DNA of 64,000 nt from Endocalyx cinctus (taxonomy: Eukaryota > Ascomycota > Sordariomycetes > Amphisphaeriales > Apiosporaceae). Positions 36,173 to 48,308 of the stretch are shown here, piece after piece. The position numbers and the translations under genes are program-made. The stretch spans positions 1,984,001 through 2,048,000 of the forward strand of contig BCKC01000006.1 in the NCBI GenBank assembly GCA_001600455.1. Direction: 5' to 3'. The first letter of the stretch is position 1; every line of letters starts with the position of its first letter. The notes under the pieces are model-generated. The model searched no databases and was not told where the DNA came from. It saw only the letters and a program-made list of their open reading frames with translations.

Positions 36173-37159
36173 TTAGGGCCGTGATCGATAACTCAGTGTG
36201 GTGCGTCTCATCCTCTTGTTATCGCTATCCGTCACCGTCGCCGCTGGTACTTTACTTAATAATCGCTTTATCTCACTACCGGCTAAGCCAGCATTACTTG
36301 AGGCCATGAATGCATCGCGCCCATCTCTATCGGGTATGTATGGGTCCGCTCCATGACGAAGTAATATATCGACTATCTGTATTTTCCGACTTGACTGCGC
36401 AGTAAGGTCGATAGCCATTATAAGAGGAGTACGGCTACCAGGACCTGGGACATTAGGCTCTGCTTGATAGCGGTTCAGCAGTGAATGCGCCATATTCTTA
36501 TTCCCCATTTCACATGCCATGTACAGCGCTGTCTTTCCCAGATGATCCTGCCAGTTGATGATCTCCGGTGCAAGGTCAAGTATAAGCTCCGCAGTTGAGA
36601 CGCCACCTCTGTTGGATTGGCATCTATGCAGAGGCGACTGGTTGTGGCGATCACGAACGCGGGGCTCGGCACCGCTAGAGAGCAAAAGCGCGCACACATG
36701 CTTATTCCGAGTTGAAGCCGCGATGTGCAAAGGTGTAGAGTTTGTCGTATCTCGCTGTTCAATTCGTGCGATATTATCAATCATAGCTTTGAGAACGGGC
36801 TCGTTCTGTTCTTGGGCGGCAAGGTGAATGGCCGTCATTCCCATTGTCGGGTCACATACGTCAAATTGGAAGCTATCGTTGATGTTAAAACCCTGAGCCT
36901 TGCACCATTGGAACGCATTGCTTAAATTTACGCCTATATTCCCGGTGATTTCACAATCTTCCTTAGATATTTGTTTCTCTTCATCTATTTTCCACCCTGT
37001 GCCGCTACATGCTCGAGATTCTACTGGCAGTGGTGTAGATGATGGCGGTGAAGGAGTTTGACTCGGAGTGCGTGCTTCAGTCGTCGAAGATGATGGCGAT
37101 GCGGAACTCCTGATTGAAGTCGAAAGCGATGGTTGTTGCTTTAATGACCCGGTTGACGG

Positions 37160-37192
<33 letters not shown>

Positions 37193-39017
37193 CGACGACG
37201 ACGATCGTCGGCATGGTAACTTCTTCTGGATCCACGCTTCAAGTCCCCTTGCTTCATCATAAGCCCGACTGGATTGTAAGATCTGGACTAGTAAAAGTGC
37301 GGATTCTTCAACCCCATCGTCAGCTACATCATTAGAGTCCTTCATCCTTTCTATCCGACCTTCTAAAGCACGGTGAACAAACTCCCGCGCCTGGCCAATA
37401 TTACCTTGACTGGCGAATAAACGGCCGAGCTTGTGGTATAGTCGACATCGACGGTCAGCAGCGCTGTGTTTAGGGTTCTCGAAAGTTACCGTACCATTCC
37501 CGACATTCGGCTTAACTTCTTTCTCCAATAGTGTTTTCAATATTTCCTTGGCTTCTTTCTCTGTCTCGGCGCTGTCACAGTCAATAAGGAGATCTGCCAA
37601 GTGCTCTTTCATATCGGAGAGCTCTATCGATGTCGCTATCGACGATGTGGAAGACGAGAAGTCTCTCTGGCCATCCACGTGTGCCAATCGAGATGTATAT
37701 CCTGAACTTAAAGTCTTTATCGAGGTGACCTTAAAGTTAGCAGTGTCCCTGACCACAATAAGAAGTGTGCTTACTTTCTGGCTGCTTAGTTCTTCCATCA
37801 ATTCGATCCCCCTTCGCTGGAACGACACCGCCTTGAAGTAAATACCGCACTGAGAAAGTTGCCAAACGATATCCCGGTTAGCTTCAAATTGAAACTCTAG
37901 GATTTCACTATTCTGTATAACAGGGTATCCAGGCTCTGGATCAAATGTGTCTTCGTCTTCCCCTTCGCTTTTACTTTCTCTGCCACCTTCATATATAGAT
38001 AAGGATTCGACACTGACAGATGTGTCGGGTGGGATCGATCGACCATCGAAGGATGATGATCCATTCAATGACATTGCTGTGGCGACATCGTCGGCTGTCT
38101 GACGCCAGCTCAAAATGGTTTTGTGGAGGTTATTTTCTTCATACGGCTTTTCTCCCGGCTGGCTATCGCCTAATTGTTCACCGTAACCATCGTCTCCATT
38201 CTCTTCTTCTGAATGGCTCAAGGACAACCTCCTTACTGACTTGCCGCCTTTCTTCACACCGCTATTGGCCTTGGCATTCCGCCTATCATTTCGACCCGAA
38301 AATAAAGGAGCTGAACGTATGGCATCTGTGAGTTTTTTGATCTCGATCCGGATCTGATCCTGAGAGCTCTGCGTTCCCCACATTGTCCCTAGTGACAGAG
38401 TGGTAATACTCAGCTGCAATATTGTAGTATCTGGTAGTTAAAAACACTCCATGTCAGTGATTTTTTTCTATATTTTATTCACCTGTGCGACGCATAAGAT
38501 ATTCTTAGGATGAAGCCTTTCGAGTACTTACTACCGTCGGAACGTTAGCCAAAGCTCAGAACAAAGGATATATAAGAGAAAAGGAATCCTTCTACGGATA
38601 TTTCGATACTTACCAAGACGTAATGTGATGCATAATTTCTTGAATGCGTTCCTTTTTTAGCGACTTCTCGAGGCTTGCACGAAGTTTGTCTATCGGCCCG
38701 CCAACGTCATGATCTTCTCGTAAGTAAGGAACCTCTTCCTTGAGCTCATGTAACGAATCTTTACACGAGCATAATATATGCTGGATATTGGCGTGATGGC
38801 TTCGTTCGAAAGGAAACTGTTTCCTTCCTCGCTTCGAAAACATCTCCTGGATCGAATCCAGGGTAACAGCTAGCTGTAACAACTCATCTCGAACTTCCTG
38901 GGTTGCGTCTCGGATTGTTTTCGTCTGATATACAAACCGACTAAAACTCTTCGCCAAACTTCCAGCAAACTGTGCTATTTGCAGCGCGCTGGCTGCGATG
39001 GATAATGGATCACCCAT
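36173..39017 (-). CDS. HeLo-like N-terminal domain / TPR-like / ankyrin-repeat protein
   Basis: Exon 1 (39017..38614, about 135 codons) opens MGDPLSIAASALQIAQFAGSL, the start typical of fungal HeLo-like/STAND N-terminal domains, which act in membrane targeting and regulated cell death or heterokaryon incompatibility. It ends at a good GTAAGT donor. The second block (about 38419..36173) continues the helical domain (QLSITTLSLGTMWG), then a disordered acidic stretch. A TPR-like helical part follows (about 320-400 of the block, LGRLFASQGNIGQAREFVHRAL), then a run of 16 Ser, and finally four or five ankyrin repeats (about 526-740: GMTAIHLAAQ, NSTPLHIAAS, HNQSPLHRC, GKTALYMACE). No NACHT or NB-ARC nucleotide-binding domain is present. 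The junction between blocks (38614-38419) is unresolved: simple acceptors do not keep the frame, so there may be a micro-exon near 38520-38487 or a frameshift. Confidence 0.7.
37161..37205 (-). repeat. Trinucleotide microsatellite encoding poly-Ser
   Basis: Ten GAT units followed by four GAC units and one GAT on the plus strand, read as TCA/TCG serine codons by the minus-strand HeLo/ankyrin gene. It sits between the TPR-like and ankyrin parts, so length changes would only alter a linker. Confidence 0.9.
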
Positions 39018-40109
39018 TTCAGTGATAGTTCAGCGACCTATATTATCTTAGGGCAAGAAACTCAACGTATGAAAGCAGTCAGTTTCCACCTTGATTAGTA
39101 GTATATACCTCCTTGGTCGTTCCGAACGCCTCCTAATTTTTCGGCTTGATGGTTCGGAAATTTTCCGTGAGTCTATGTAGATGTTCAATCAGTAATTATA
39201 TCGGAAATCTATATTACCATCCCCTATAAATGACATGGTTCCACTCCAGAGGCCGCCTCCAGTCCACAACAGCAAAATGATCACATACGCTCTATTGATT
39301 AAGTCTGGAGTCCACCACCATTTATTAATTTTTTCTCAAGTAACATCAGATTCACTAACAGAACAGATCGTGTAGGGCTTTACCATTCAACCAAAGTTTA
39401 TTCTATATTTCAGGATTCCGAAGTTAAGTTGAAAAAAAAAAAAAAAATTCATAAGCAGAAATACATTAATTATCCAAGACTCTAAATACTTAAGATGTAA
39501 AGTGACACACACTATGACGAAATACCATCCATTTTCTCAAGGATTCTGTAAGGTTGTGTGAAACCTATGACGAAACATGCTGGATATGTGGCTGGGTTGT
39601 CTCTTGCCAGCCCCGTAATCTGTTCATAGGTATATAACTTTGACGTTTATTAGGCAGCCACTTCAAAGAGTTCGGGCTGCTGGAATATGCCTACGATCTA
39701 CACAAGATGTGCCCTTTCAGGAAGTTTCCTATATTCATTGCTTTACTATTAACACGGCAACACGGTAAATTACACTTTTTCTCCGCGGAGGCGTTTGGTA
39801 AAAATTGTAATGGTGTGGGGGAATCGATCGCGATAGATCGGCCTACCAATCTACGCGGGTCTCATTAGGAGAGTATGCCTTGCGAATCCTTGAAAGTCTC
39901 CAACTGAAGGATTCTGGAAATGCAGATGTTTTTCACACCGACAACGGTATTGTGTTCCTACGGGGTGCAGCCTTGTTCTTCGCTGCATGCATGGCGTCAC
40001 AGATCTTTTTGCGAGACCTGGATTTCCCAGAATTGAGCTTTGGATATTTCCCTTCTTCACTCTATCTTCGCATTTGTCTACGCCATTACAGGATCTAGTA
40101 TCAGGTATC
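39018..40109. other. Divergent promoter region
   Basis: Shared upstream DNA of the HeLo/ankyrin gene (minus) and the sugar transporter (plus). An A tract lies at about 39432-39446. No supported gene. Confidence 0.55.
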
Positions 40110-43100
40110 ATGACGGATCCCCATGCTTCTCAACGCCTCCCATCCCTGGCCGCGCTACCGTCATCTGGCGTGACTGGGCAGAGATCTAACCCAAATACGC
40201 AGTTGAACGGCCGAAATGGCAGCGTTTCGGCCGGTCGGTACTTCAGTCAAGTTAATCGACGAAGAAACAACCATCAAGCCATAATCGAAAATCCACTATG
40301 TACTGTCTCCCAGTGTGATTTCTTTGATTTGATTCTTCTTTTCGTTATTTTTTTTTCTCCTTTCTTTCGTATAAGTTCGATAAAGAAAACGTCTAGAAAA
40401 CTAATAAGTTACAGCCCACCTTACGGAGCAAGAGCTAGAAGAAGACGTTGAAAAATTCGCGCAGACGTATCTGCCGAACGTAGATCCCGAAAAGATCCTC
40501 AGAGCGGCCCGCGTAGCGAAAGATGTCCGCACGTACGACGAGGTGGCGCGCTCCGAGGACTCCGACTCCATCTCGGACCTACCGGTACGACTGACAGCCA
40601 GGGAGAAGGCGGCGCTGGTAGCGGAGAAGGACGCGCTCCTATCCCAGAGGGGCATGTTCCCCGTCATCCTCACCGTCTCGATGGCGGCCTTCCTCCAAGG
40701 CTTCGTGCAGTCCTCGATCAACGGGGCGTCCCTGTACGCGCACCTGTTCGGCCTCGAAAACGTTACGACCGCGGCGAGGCAGGGCCCTCCCGGAAAGCCC
40801 ACGGGAGACGACTGGAAGCTGGGCGCCGCCAACGCCTCGCCTTACCTCTTCGCCGCCTTCGCCGGGTGCTGGCTGTCCTTGCCGATAAACGACCTGGTCG
40901 GCAGACGCGGGGCCATGGCCGTCGCTGCCTGCTTGATCTTCGGGAGCTCCTTGGGAGCGGCATGGTGCACCGAGTGGTATCAGCTGTTCGGTGTCAGGGC
41001 TATTAATGGGATTGGTACGTTGATCACATATTTCACTATAAATTGAGGACAATTTAACTCCCGAATAGATGATGTATCGATTTACGTATTGATACCATAA
41101 TTTAACACTTCACGCCTTAGGCATGGGCATCAAGGCCGTAAGCACACCGATTCTAGCATCGGAAACCTCGGTAGGGTTTTGGAGAGGCTCTTATATTCTA
41201 GCGTGGCAACTTTGGTACGTCGTTCATTTTGTTCTACTTTACCCAAAATATCCAAGCCCCTTCTTGTGAAACCTATGTTTCTTCGTCTTGGCATTGTTCT
41301 CACCAGATAATTTCAAGGGTCGCCTTCGGCATCTTCACCGGCTTTGCTTTCAACCTCATCTTCTCGACGGCCAACGACAGGTGGTCCCTGAGACTTATTC
41401 TCGCCGCCCCCCTTGTCCCGTCGTTTCTTCTCCTGGTGGGGCTTTATTTCTGCCCCGAGAGTCCCCGCTATTATATGAGGAGCCGGAGCACGAATTTTAA
41501 CCCTACTAAAGCTTATAGTGTACTCCTACGATTGAGGGACACAGAGGTGAGTAACTTGTCTCGTCTGTCGATTTGGCTTTCTTTCTATTTTATTCTTATT
41601 CTAAGATAAATCTAACAAAGGAGAAAATACAACTTAGCTTCAAGCACTGCGAGACGTTTACCTAGTGTACAAATCCGTCCAACAGGAGGAATACGTCGAG
41701 GGCTTAGATGTCGAAAACCAAGGAGATCAGGTACCTCGAGGTTTCTTCGCACACGTGAAGAACTACGCATCTCAGTATAGACAGCTCTTCACCCAACGAC
41801 GTTTGAGAAATGCCCTCGTCAGCAGTTCTATCGTTGCTTTAGCCCAACAATTATGCGGAAGTACGTCTGGGCTCCATTCCCACACCACCCCAACATGAAA
41901 TATTGAGCTACTCGTGTGATTTAAATATCGAGACCTAACATATCTACGTAGTTAATGTTTTCGCGTTTTACTCTGGTAAACACGCCTATATCAGGGGTCG
42001 TCGTGAGTTATCGCTGACATGTTACCTATACAGGGCCCTTGTTCAATGGGGTATTGGGTGACAAGGACGACGTCTTGAAACCAATGATCTACAGTTTAGG
42101 ATATGGTATGAAATATTATATATCTCTAAGGTTATATACAGAAGTACTTACCACTTGGTGTTGTGTAGGCGCGGTCAACTTTGTTTTCGGTTTGCCTGCC
42201 ATACGAACTATCGACACCCTCGGGCGACGCAAGTGGCTCGTCATCACGTTGCCTGTAATGTGTCTCTTCATGGCGGCCGCGGCCCTTTCGAGCCTTATAG
42301 AAGATCCTAATGTAAAGGGCGGTATCATTGCCCTATTCGTATTTTGTGAGTGTCGACTTCTATAGAAGACTGCTTAGGAAACATGACGATTAGGGCTAAT
42401 CATTTATTTTAGTGTTTGCTGCCGCATATTCTCCGGGAATGGGTATGGTGTTAACGTTGTTTCTATACCAGCGAAAATTCTAATGATTCATATAGGCCCG
42501 ATTCCATTTACACTCGCATCTGAAAGGTTCGTGGTTTTGTTCACTTAATTACCCATGCTAGCTGTCTGTTCTGATAATATGTATACTTATATATGCTCCA
42601 GTTTCCCGTTATCCCATCGCGAGGCGGTTTGTATTCATTTACCCTTGAACAATACACTTCATCAGACTGCTAACAACGTATATCAAGGGCTGTGCCTTCG
42701 CCATCGCAACTAACCTTCTCTTTGCTGGCCTACTTTCGATTTTCTTTCCAAGGTTAGTCCCTCACCCCTGTACTACATTGTGAAGTAGAAAAATATAGTC
42801 TCATCAAGAAACAGCCTCTATGCCGCTCTAAGAAACGGAGGCACACTCGGTCTTTTCTCAGGCTTAGACTTCCTCTCGTTCGTACTAGTCTTCCTGCTGG
42901 TCGAAGAGACGAAGCGGCGCTCTCTCGAAGACCTCGACCTAATCTTCGCGGTCCGCAAGCGTGATTTCGTCAAACATCAGCTCACCAAGTACCTACCTTG
43001 GTTCTTTAGACGTTACGTCTTAAACGCGACAGGTTCCGAAGAAAAACCTTCCCTATACCTAGATCTGATCTGGGGGAGTGTCGGTGAGCACACGAATAGT

Positions 43101-43259
43101 AGCACTAACACCGTTTCAACTGGATCTCTTCCTCATCCTCCACCTCCGGTCGTCAAGAAGGAGGAGAGCCTGCCAGTGGAGGATAATATGAATAATACTG
43201 CTGCTTTGCAACACCTCGAAGGAGAATCGGAAGAAGACGTACCTTCTCCTTATGAATGA
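40110..43259 (+). CDS. MFS sugar transporter (SP family), 736 aa, thirteen exons
   Basis: Plasma-membrane proton-coupled uptake of a sugar or related polyol is expected for this family. Exons: 40110..40299, 40415..41014, 41121..41214, 41318..41546, 41638..41860, 41952..41975, 42034..42105, 42169..42345, 42413..42442, 42496..42526, 42602..42626, 42688..42752, 42809..43259, summing to 737 in-frame codons. Family marks in order: GRRG after TM2, YQLFGVRAINGIGMGIKAVSTPILASE, PESPRYYM before the central loop, QQLCGINVFAFYSG in TM7, DTLGRRKW, FPLSHREAGCAFAIATN, and VEETKRRSLEDLDLIF after TM12. The N-terminal cytosolic tail is long (about 150 residues), beginning MTDPHASQRLPSLAALP, and carries the NNHQAIIENPLSHLTEQELEEDV stretch seen in a fungal subgroup. 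The hydrophilic C-tail is Pro/Glu-rich. Substrate cannot be read from sequence. Confidence 0.93.
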
Positions 43260-45039
43260 TATTGGAAATTATTAGGGTCTTTTTTTTACTGTTTATAGAT
43301 ATAAGCAGGCGTTTTTTGGTATGAGATTTCATAAGCGGATGACGGGTGTAGGGCGCAAAACGAGGTTGATGCCGATATGTACTAGAAAATAACTCGTCAG
43401 GTGATTTTAGCTGTAATAGGATTAATGATCAACTGTCAGAAGGTCAGGTATAGTAAATTTACAGCGTGAATACAGAAAAGAGAGCGTCGGTATGTAACGG
43501 TGTCGCAAGACGCTTCAGCAGGTGCGAAGTATCGAATGCCGAGTTATGACAGATATTAGATTCGATTCCTAACAGCGCTAAGTGGTCTTCCATTGTGTTT
43601 CTCTGTTTCTAGAGAGGACTACTCTTCTAGTGATTTGCACATGTAAAAGGCAAGATCATCATTGTCAAAACGTGGTGTAATGAGTGGTAGCTCAGACGTA
43701 TGTTTATGAGCGGGATGTTCAGCTGGTTCACACATTAGACTTAGATTGCCTCCACTGTTACACTTTATTCTTGCATTCCATCAAGATCCCGTTTTACTTT
43801 TATTTTTTTCGCCTCCCCATTGGCCTCCCTGGTAGAAAGACCTTACAGTACCAGCCAAGAGTTAAGAGCCGGCTGCTAAGGATGCTAAGACATTTCGTCG
43901 CCACGGAAAGGCTCATTTAGCTTCTATTATGTAGTACCTTTACTGTAATGTGATTAGGCCGACCATGGGGGCAAGAAATTTCTGCAGATAGCCAAGGTAC
44001 GAGTCAGACGTCCGCACATGTCGAGGTCCCATTTTGCCCCCAAGGTTCCCACATACATTATATGTGACCTATGGAATTCCAGTACGAAAAAGGAATAACA
44101 TAGAATGGGAATTTGCCCAGTTAAATACGCTGGATTTAATTAAATTCGGGGTCATTTTAAGGTTCGAAACTAGATGTTCCATCTAAACTTTATCAGCACA
44201 GCAAATCTTGGCTCACGCCTACATTTCGATAGTGTTGACAATATTTGGTGATATCGACAAATAGGATGCCATATTCAAGCTCGTTGCTTTTCCACCGTTT
44301 TATTCTTTTTTCCTTCCAGTTTCTTTCTTATCCCCGCATTATTTCTTTCTATCACTATAATGTCACTTTCTCGGCGATGCCGTACTGTAATGGTACCTTT
44401 GTCTCTAGTCTCTTGCTCCCGTGACAGCCTATGCAGCGTCCAAGCCCTCTTGTAGCCAAGCAACTACAACCCGCGTAACGCGTTCTGCTACATCAACTTA
44501 CTCGAGCACCAGAGGATAAAATGGAGACCTTTAACAAAAAACAGACAAGCTGACGTATGAAATGATGCCGATCACTATACACATGTATGTACATATGGGC
44601 TCACTTCTACCCCATCCCACGTTGATGGCGACTTGCGCAGATCCCTTTATCCGTTCTGGAACTCTGACGCAGGGGGGAACCTTTTACTCTACCATAATCC
44701 GAATCATCTCTAATTCAACCTTTTCCTCTCTCTCTTTTCGTATCGTCATACCTTTGCGTATGGTTCATTTTCTAAGCCGTCCTCATATTCTCTAACCGAG
44801 AGAGAAAGGGATAGAGAAACAAAAGAATCATAACGACGACGAAATAGGATATCAGTTTTGAGGGGAGGAGAAAAAGAAATGGAAAAGAAGATGTGATCTT
44901 GGCTACCTTCCACATCATTTAGCGCCCCAACCCCCTCAAAGGACGACGAATCGTCGCACCTAAGAAAAAGATTAGGAAAGAGAAAGAGGAAGATCACGTA
45001 CAATTCAAATTGTTGGACAACTTCGGTCGAAATAGTGAT
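43260..45039. other. Intergenic region
   Basis: About 1.8 kb between a plus-strand 3' end and the next plus-strand promoter. No supported gene. Pyrimidine-rich DNA (44690-44780) and a purine-rich run to 45000 precede the next start codon. Confidence 0.55.
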
Positions 45040-47773
45040 ATGAGCAACACCACCACCGACTTCGACGGTGTGATCCCTCCCCCGCCGGGCGTCATTCCCA
45101 ATTTCGACCACCCGGAGGATGCTGGTTGGACAAGGCATAGAGATGTCCTCATACTTTGCGATGTCGTCATCACTTTTTTCTTCGCCTTACGATGTTACGT
45201 CAAATTCACCATTGGCAAGATCTTACCAGAAGATAGTACGTTTTTTTTTTACAAGTTGTTGTTTGATCCGTCTTGTCTCTTCCTGTTCCGTCTTGCCCTT
45301 TTGGAACTCAAATATCCAGAGAGAATCCGGACCTAGGATTTATATGAATTCATTACTGACTACTAGTTATAGTATCCTGTGTTATGGCATATGTACGCAT
45401 TTTGGGTCCCAATTACCCCGTTTCCCTCTTTCTTGTGAGGGTATGTACTGATGAGTATAGATCGCGGTTATCTTATACACGTGGACATGTTTTATGAGTG
45501 AGTTCCTCTCGCGACGAGGTAGCAGTCAATCTATCTAGTGGTATCATGCTGACCATGGAACCAGTGATACATCACGGTGAGGGATACCACGCATGGGAAA
45601 TCACACCAGCGCAATTTATACAAATTCAGAAGGCAAGTTTCCAATGAACAAAACTTCTTTAGCAAAAAGGGAGAAATTTAAAACATAAAACATGTTCTAA
45701 CCCTCATAATGTTTTATGTTCACAGTGGCTCTATGCAAGTTCAGTCATATACTGTCCGGCGGCTTTTTTCACCAAGGTGACGCTTCTTCTGCTGGTCGCT
45801 CGAGTCTTCATGATCCGACCAAAAGTGGTGCGCGGGCTCAAAATCTTTATCTGGGCCTTGTTGATATGTTACATACCGATTCAGGTCGTCAAGACGGCGA
45901 TATGTCTGCCAATCGCAGCATTCGTGAGTAGCAAGAACCCCCGAATTCAAGCTTCCCCTTTCCGCCCCCTTTTCCCTTAATTTTCTAAAAAGAAGTTGCC
46001 TGCTATTTCTAAAGATTACTTGGCTGCAGTGACAGCTAGATTCACCGAATCCCCTATTCACAGTAAGGTTTTTACTAACATTCATATCTGCCGCAAAGTG
46101 GGATCCAGCTTCTCACCCGGGTGCCCACTGCCTCAATCAGCGCAAGGTCTTTCTTAGTGATCTCAGCCTGGCCATCCTCACCGACTTCGTCATCCTGCTC
46201 GTACCCGTGCCTTTGACCTGGTCTCTTACGTTGCCCTTGATTAAAAAGGTGAAGATCGTGCTGCTGCTTGGAGCGGGTGGTGTTGCTACCGCCGTCACCA
46301 TCTTCCGTACCTATAAAGTAATCGAGTTTATCTATTCGGTCGATGTTACGCACGATTTCGCCCTGATCGATATGTTCACGTGAGTACCAGTCTAGATGAT
46401 GCGAAAGAGCTCCTCCACCTTCCGAGAAAAAAAAAAGAAAAAACACCGATTGATATTGCGCAACAAATAAGCCAAACTTGAAACTGACTACTTATTCACT
46501 TCGAAAACATAGTACGATTGAGATCACCATCGGACTGGTTTGCGCCTGCTTACCGGCAGTGAACCTGTTGGTGGAGCGATATTGGAACCGAATTGACCCG
46601 AACTCACCGCGGTCCAATATATTCAAGATAAAGAGAGTTTCGGACACTCTATCATCGTGGTGGATAAGCGCGTCGAAGACGGCCAAATCAGCCGCTACCA
46701 GCGTGACCCTTAACACGCTGTCGACCCGTACGCAGAATAGGACCGTGATCGGTATTACAAGGCTCCAGGACGAAGATGACGACGTCGAAATGGACGACGA
46801 AGATGACGATTTTGATGACGAGACCGTGGTGAGCGGAAAAGCTACTGGAAGCGGAAACAGAGGCGGAGGTGGAGGAGAAGGAGATGATGATGATGGAGGT
46901 AATGGTAGTGGTGCAGGAGGTGGAGCGAGCGGAGAAGGAGGCGGTAGTGGTAACGGTAATGGTAATGACAACGGTAACGGAGATAGTAGCCATAGCGGAG
47001 GAAATCACCAATCTCCTCCTACACCACCACCGCCGCCGTCACCACCACCACCATCACAATCGCGGCCACCCCCGACTCCCACCTCCGGCGGCGAACAGAG
47101 CGAGTCCGGCTCCGATTTCGACGTCGACAAGCACATGTCCTCGGGGAAAGCCATCCGACTCGTGCGGCTCGCCCCGGTGGCCGGCGCCAGCATTACGAGG
47201 AATAATTTCGGGTCGACTGCCGCGCGACTAGTCAGCGCCGATATCTTCGACGACAACGGTAATAATAGCCTCTTCAACCACGAGCACCAACTCCCCAGCT
47301 ACGATTCCGGATCGCGTCACCACCACCCTTACAACCTCGACTACATATTTGGACAATCGGCTTCGAGCCTGGACGAGCAACCGCTATGGCAGCAAGGAAA
47401 GTCGGCAATCACGGCGCCCAAGGCAGCGAAACAGAAAGGAGATGGAGGAGGAACGACCACCGAGGCGACGGATCGGTATCGCAATCATCACGCCTCCCAC
47501 CGACACAAAAACTTGAACAGCCACCTGCGCGGGGTCAAATATAAAAACGAGAGCGATCGAAAGTTCATCCCGCGCGGTAGTCACCATCACCATCTCCCTC
47601 TTGATGATGATGATAATGCTCATAACGACCCCGATCTGGAAGCCGGATTAGGCGGTATAAGACGGACGGTGGAAATCTCGCTCGAAAGCACGCGAGCTAC
47701 GTGGGACGATGGCATTAGAGCGCCGGACCGGATATGGGACGGCTCGTCTAAGTCACATATTGAGTCTGGATGA
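45040..47773 (+). CDS. Pth11-like / fungal rhodopsin-domain seven-pass membrane protein, 686 aa
   Basis: Belongs to the fungal seven-transmembrane group typified by Magnaporthe PTH11 (Fung_rhodopsin domain), many of which sense surfaces or host cues; ligands are unknown. Exons: 45040..45235, 45373..45392, 45461..45497, 45565..45632, 45726..45923, 46099..46379, 46513..47773. The core (residues 1 to about 300) shows RCYVKFTIGKILPEDISCVMAY, MIHHGEGYHAWEITP, AAFFTKVTLLLLVARVF, the WDPASHPGAHCLNQR loop, DFVILLVPVPLTWSL and CLPAVNLLVERY, all typical. No CFEM domain precedes it. The intron after exon 4 uses a GC donor (AAG/GCAAGT) with a good TTCTAAC branch. The last exon adds a tail of about 390 residues with acidic, Gly/Asn, poly-Pro and His-rich runs, probably disordered and cytosolic. 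Confidence 0.9.
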
Positions 47774-48308
47774 AAGATTCTATATATTTATTCAGAGGAT
47801 ATTGGTTTGCTTTTTTTTTTTTAACTGTTTATATTATATTATTATTTTTTTTTGGATTTTTACCCCCCCTTTGAGATTTTCTTTGCTTTTATTTAATCCC
47901 TTTTTATAGGTTGATTATTAGATATACCCCCTTATGTAATTGATGACCAACGAAAAGAGAAGAAGAACAAGAGGAGGCAAAAAAAGGAAGAGGAAGACAT
48001 AGTAGTAGAATAAGAAAATAAATTATTGTCATCCCCCCAATGCTTGAGTCGTAGTAAAAGCGTAGACGTTTGCCGAGGTATTCAAGTCAGCCGAAAGAAA
48101 GTTGGAAAAGGCCACCCAAAATCAGTTTGCCTGCATAGCTGAACGTCGCACGAGTAAGGGACACACTCCATCAAAGGTATATATAGGAGGGTATTATTTC
48201 CATTTTTAGAAGCCACATAATTAACGCATATGAATACAAACGCCACAATATTTTTTGAAACTCCCAGCTTCACCGAACTAAAAGATCACATGTCTCTCTA
48301 TCTAACCC
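47774..48308. other. Convergent 3' spacer
   Basis: T-rich then purine-rich DNA between the Pth11-like gene and BRX1 3' ends. No gene seen. Confidence 0.6.
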
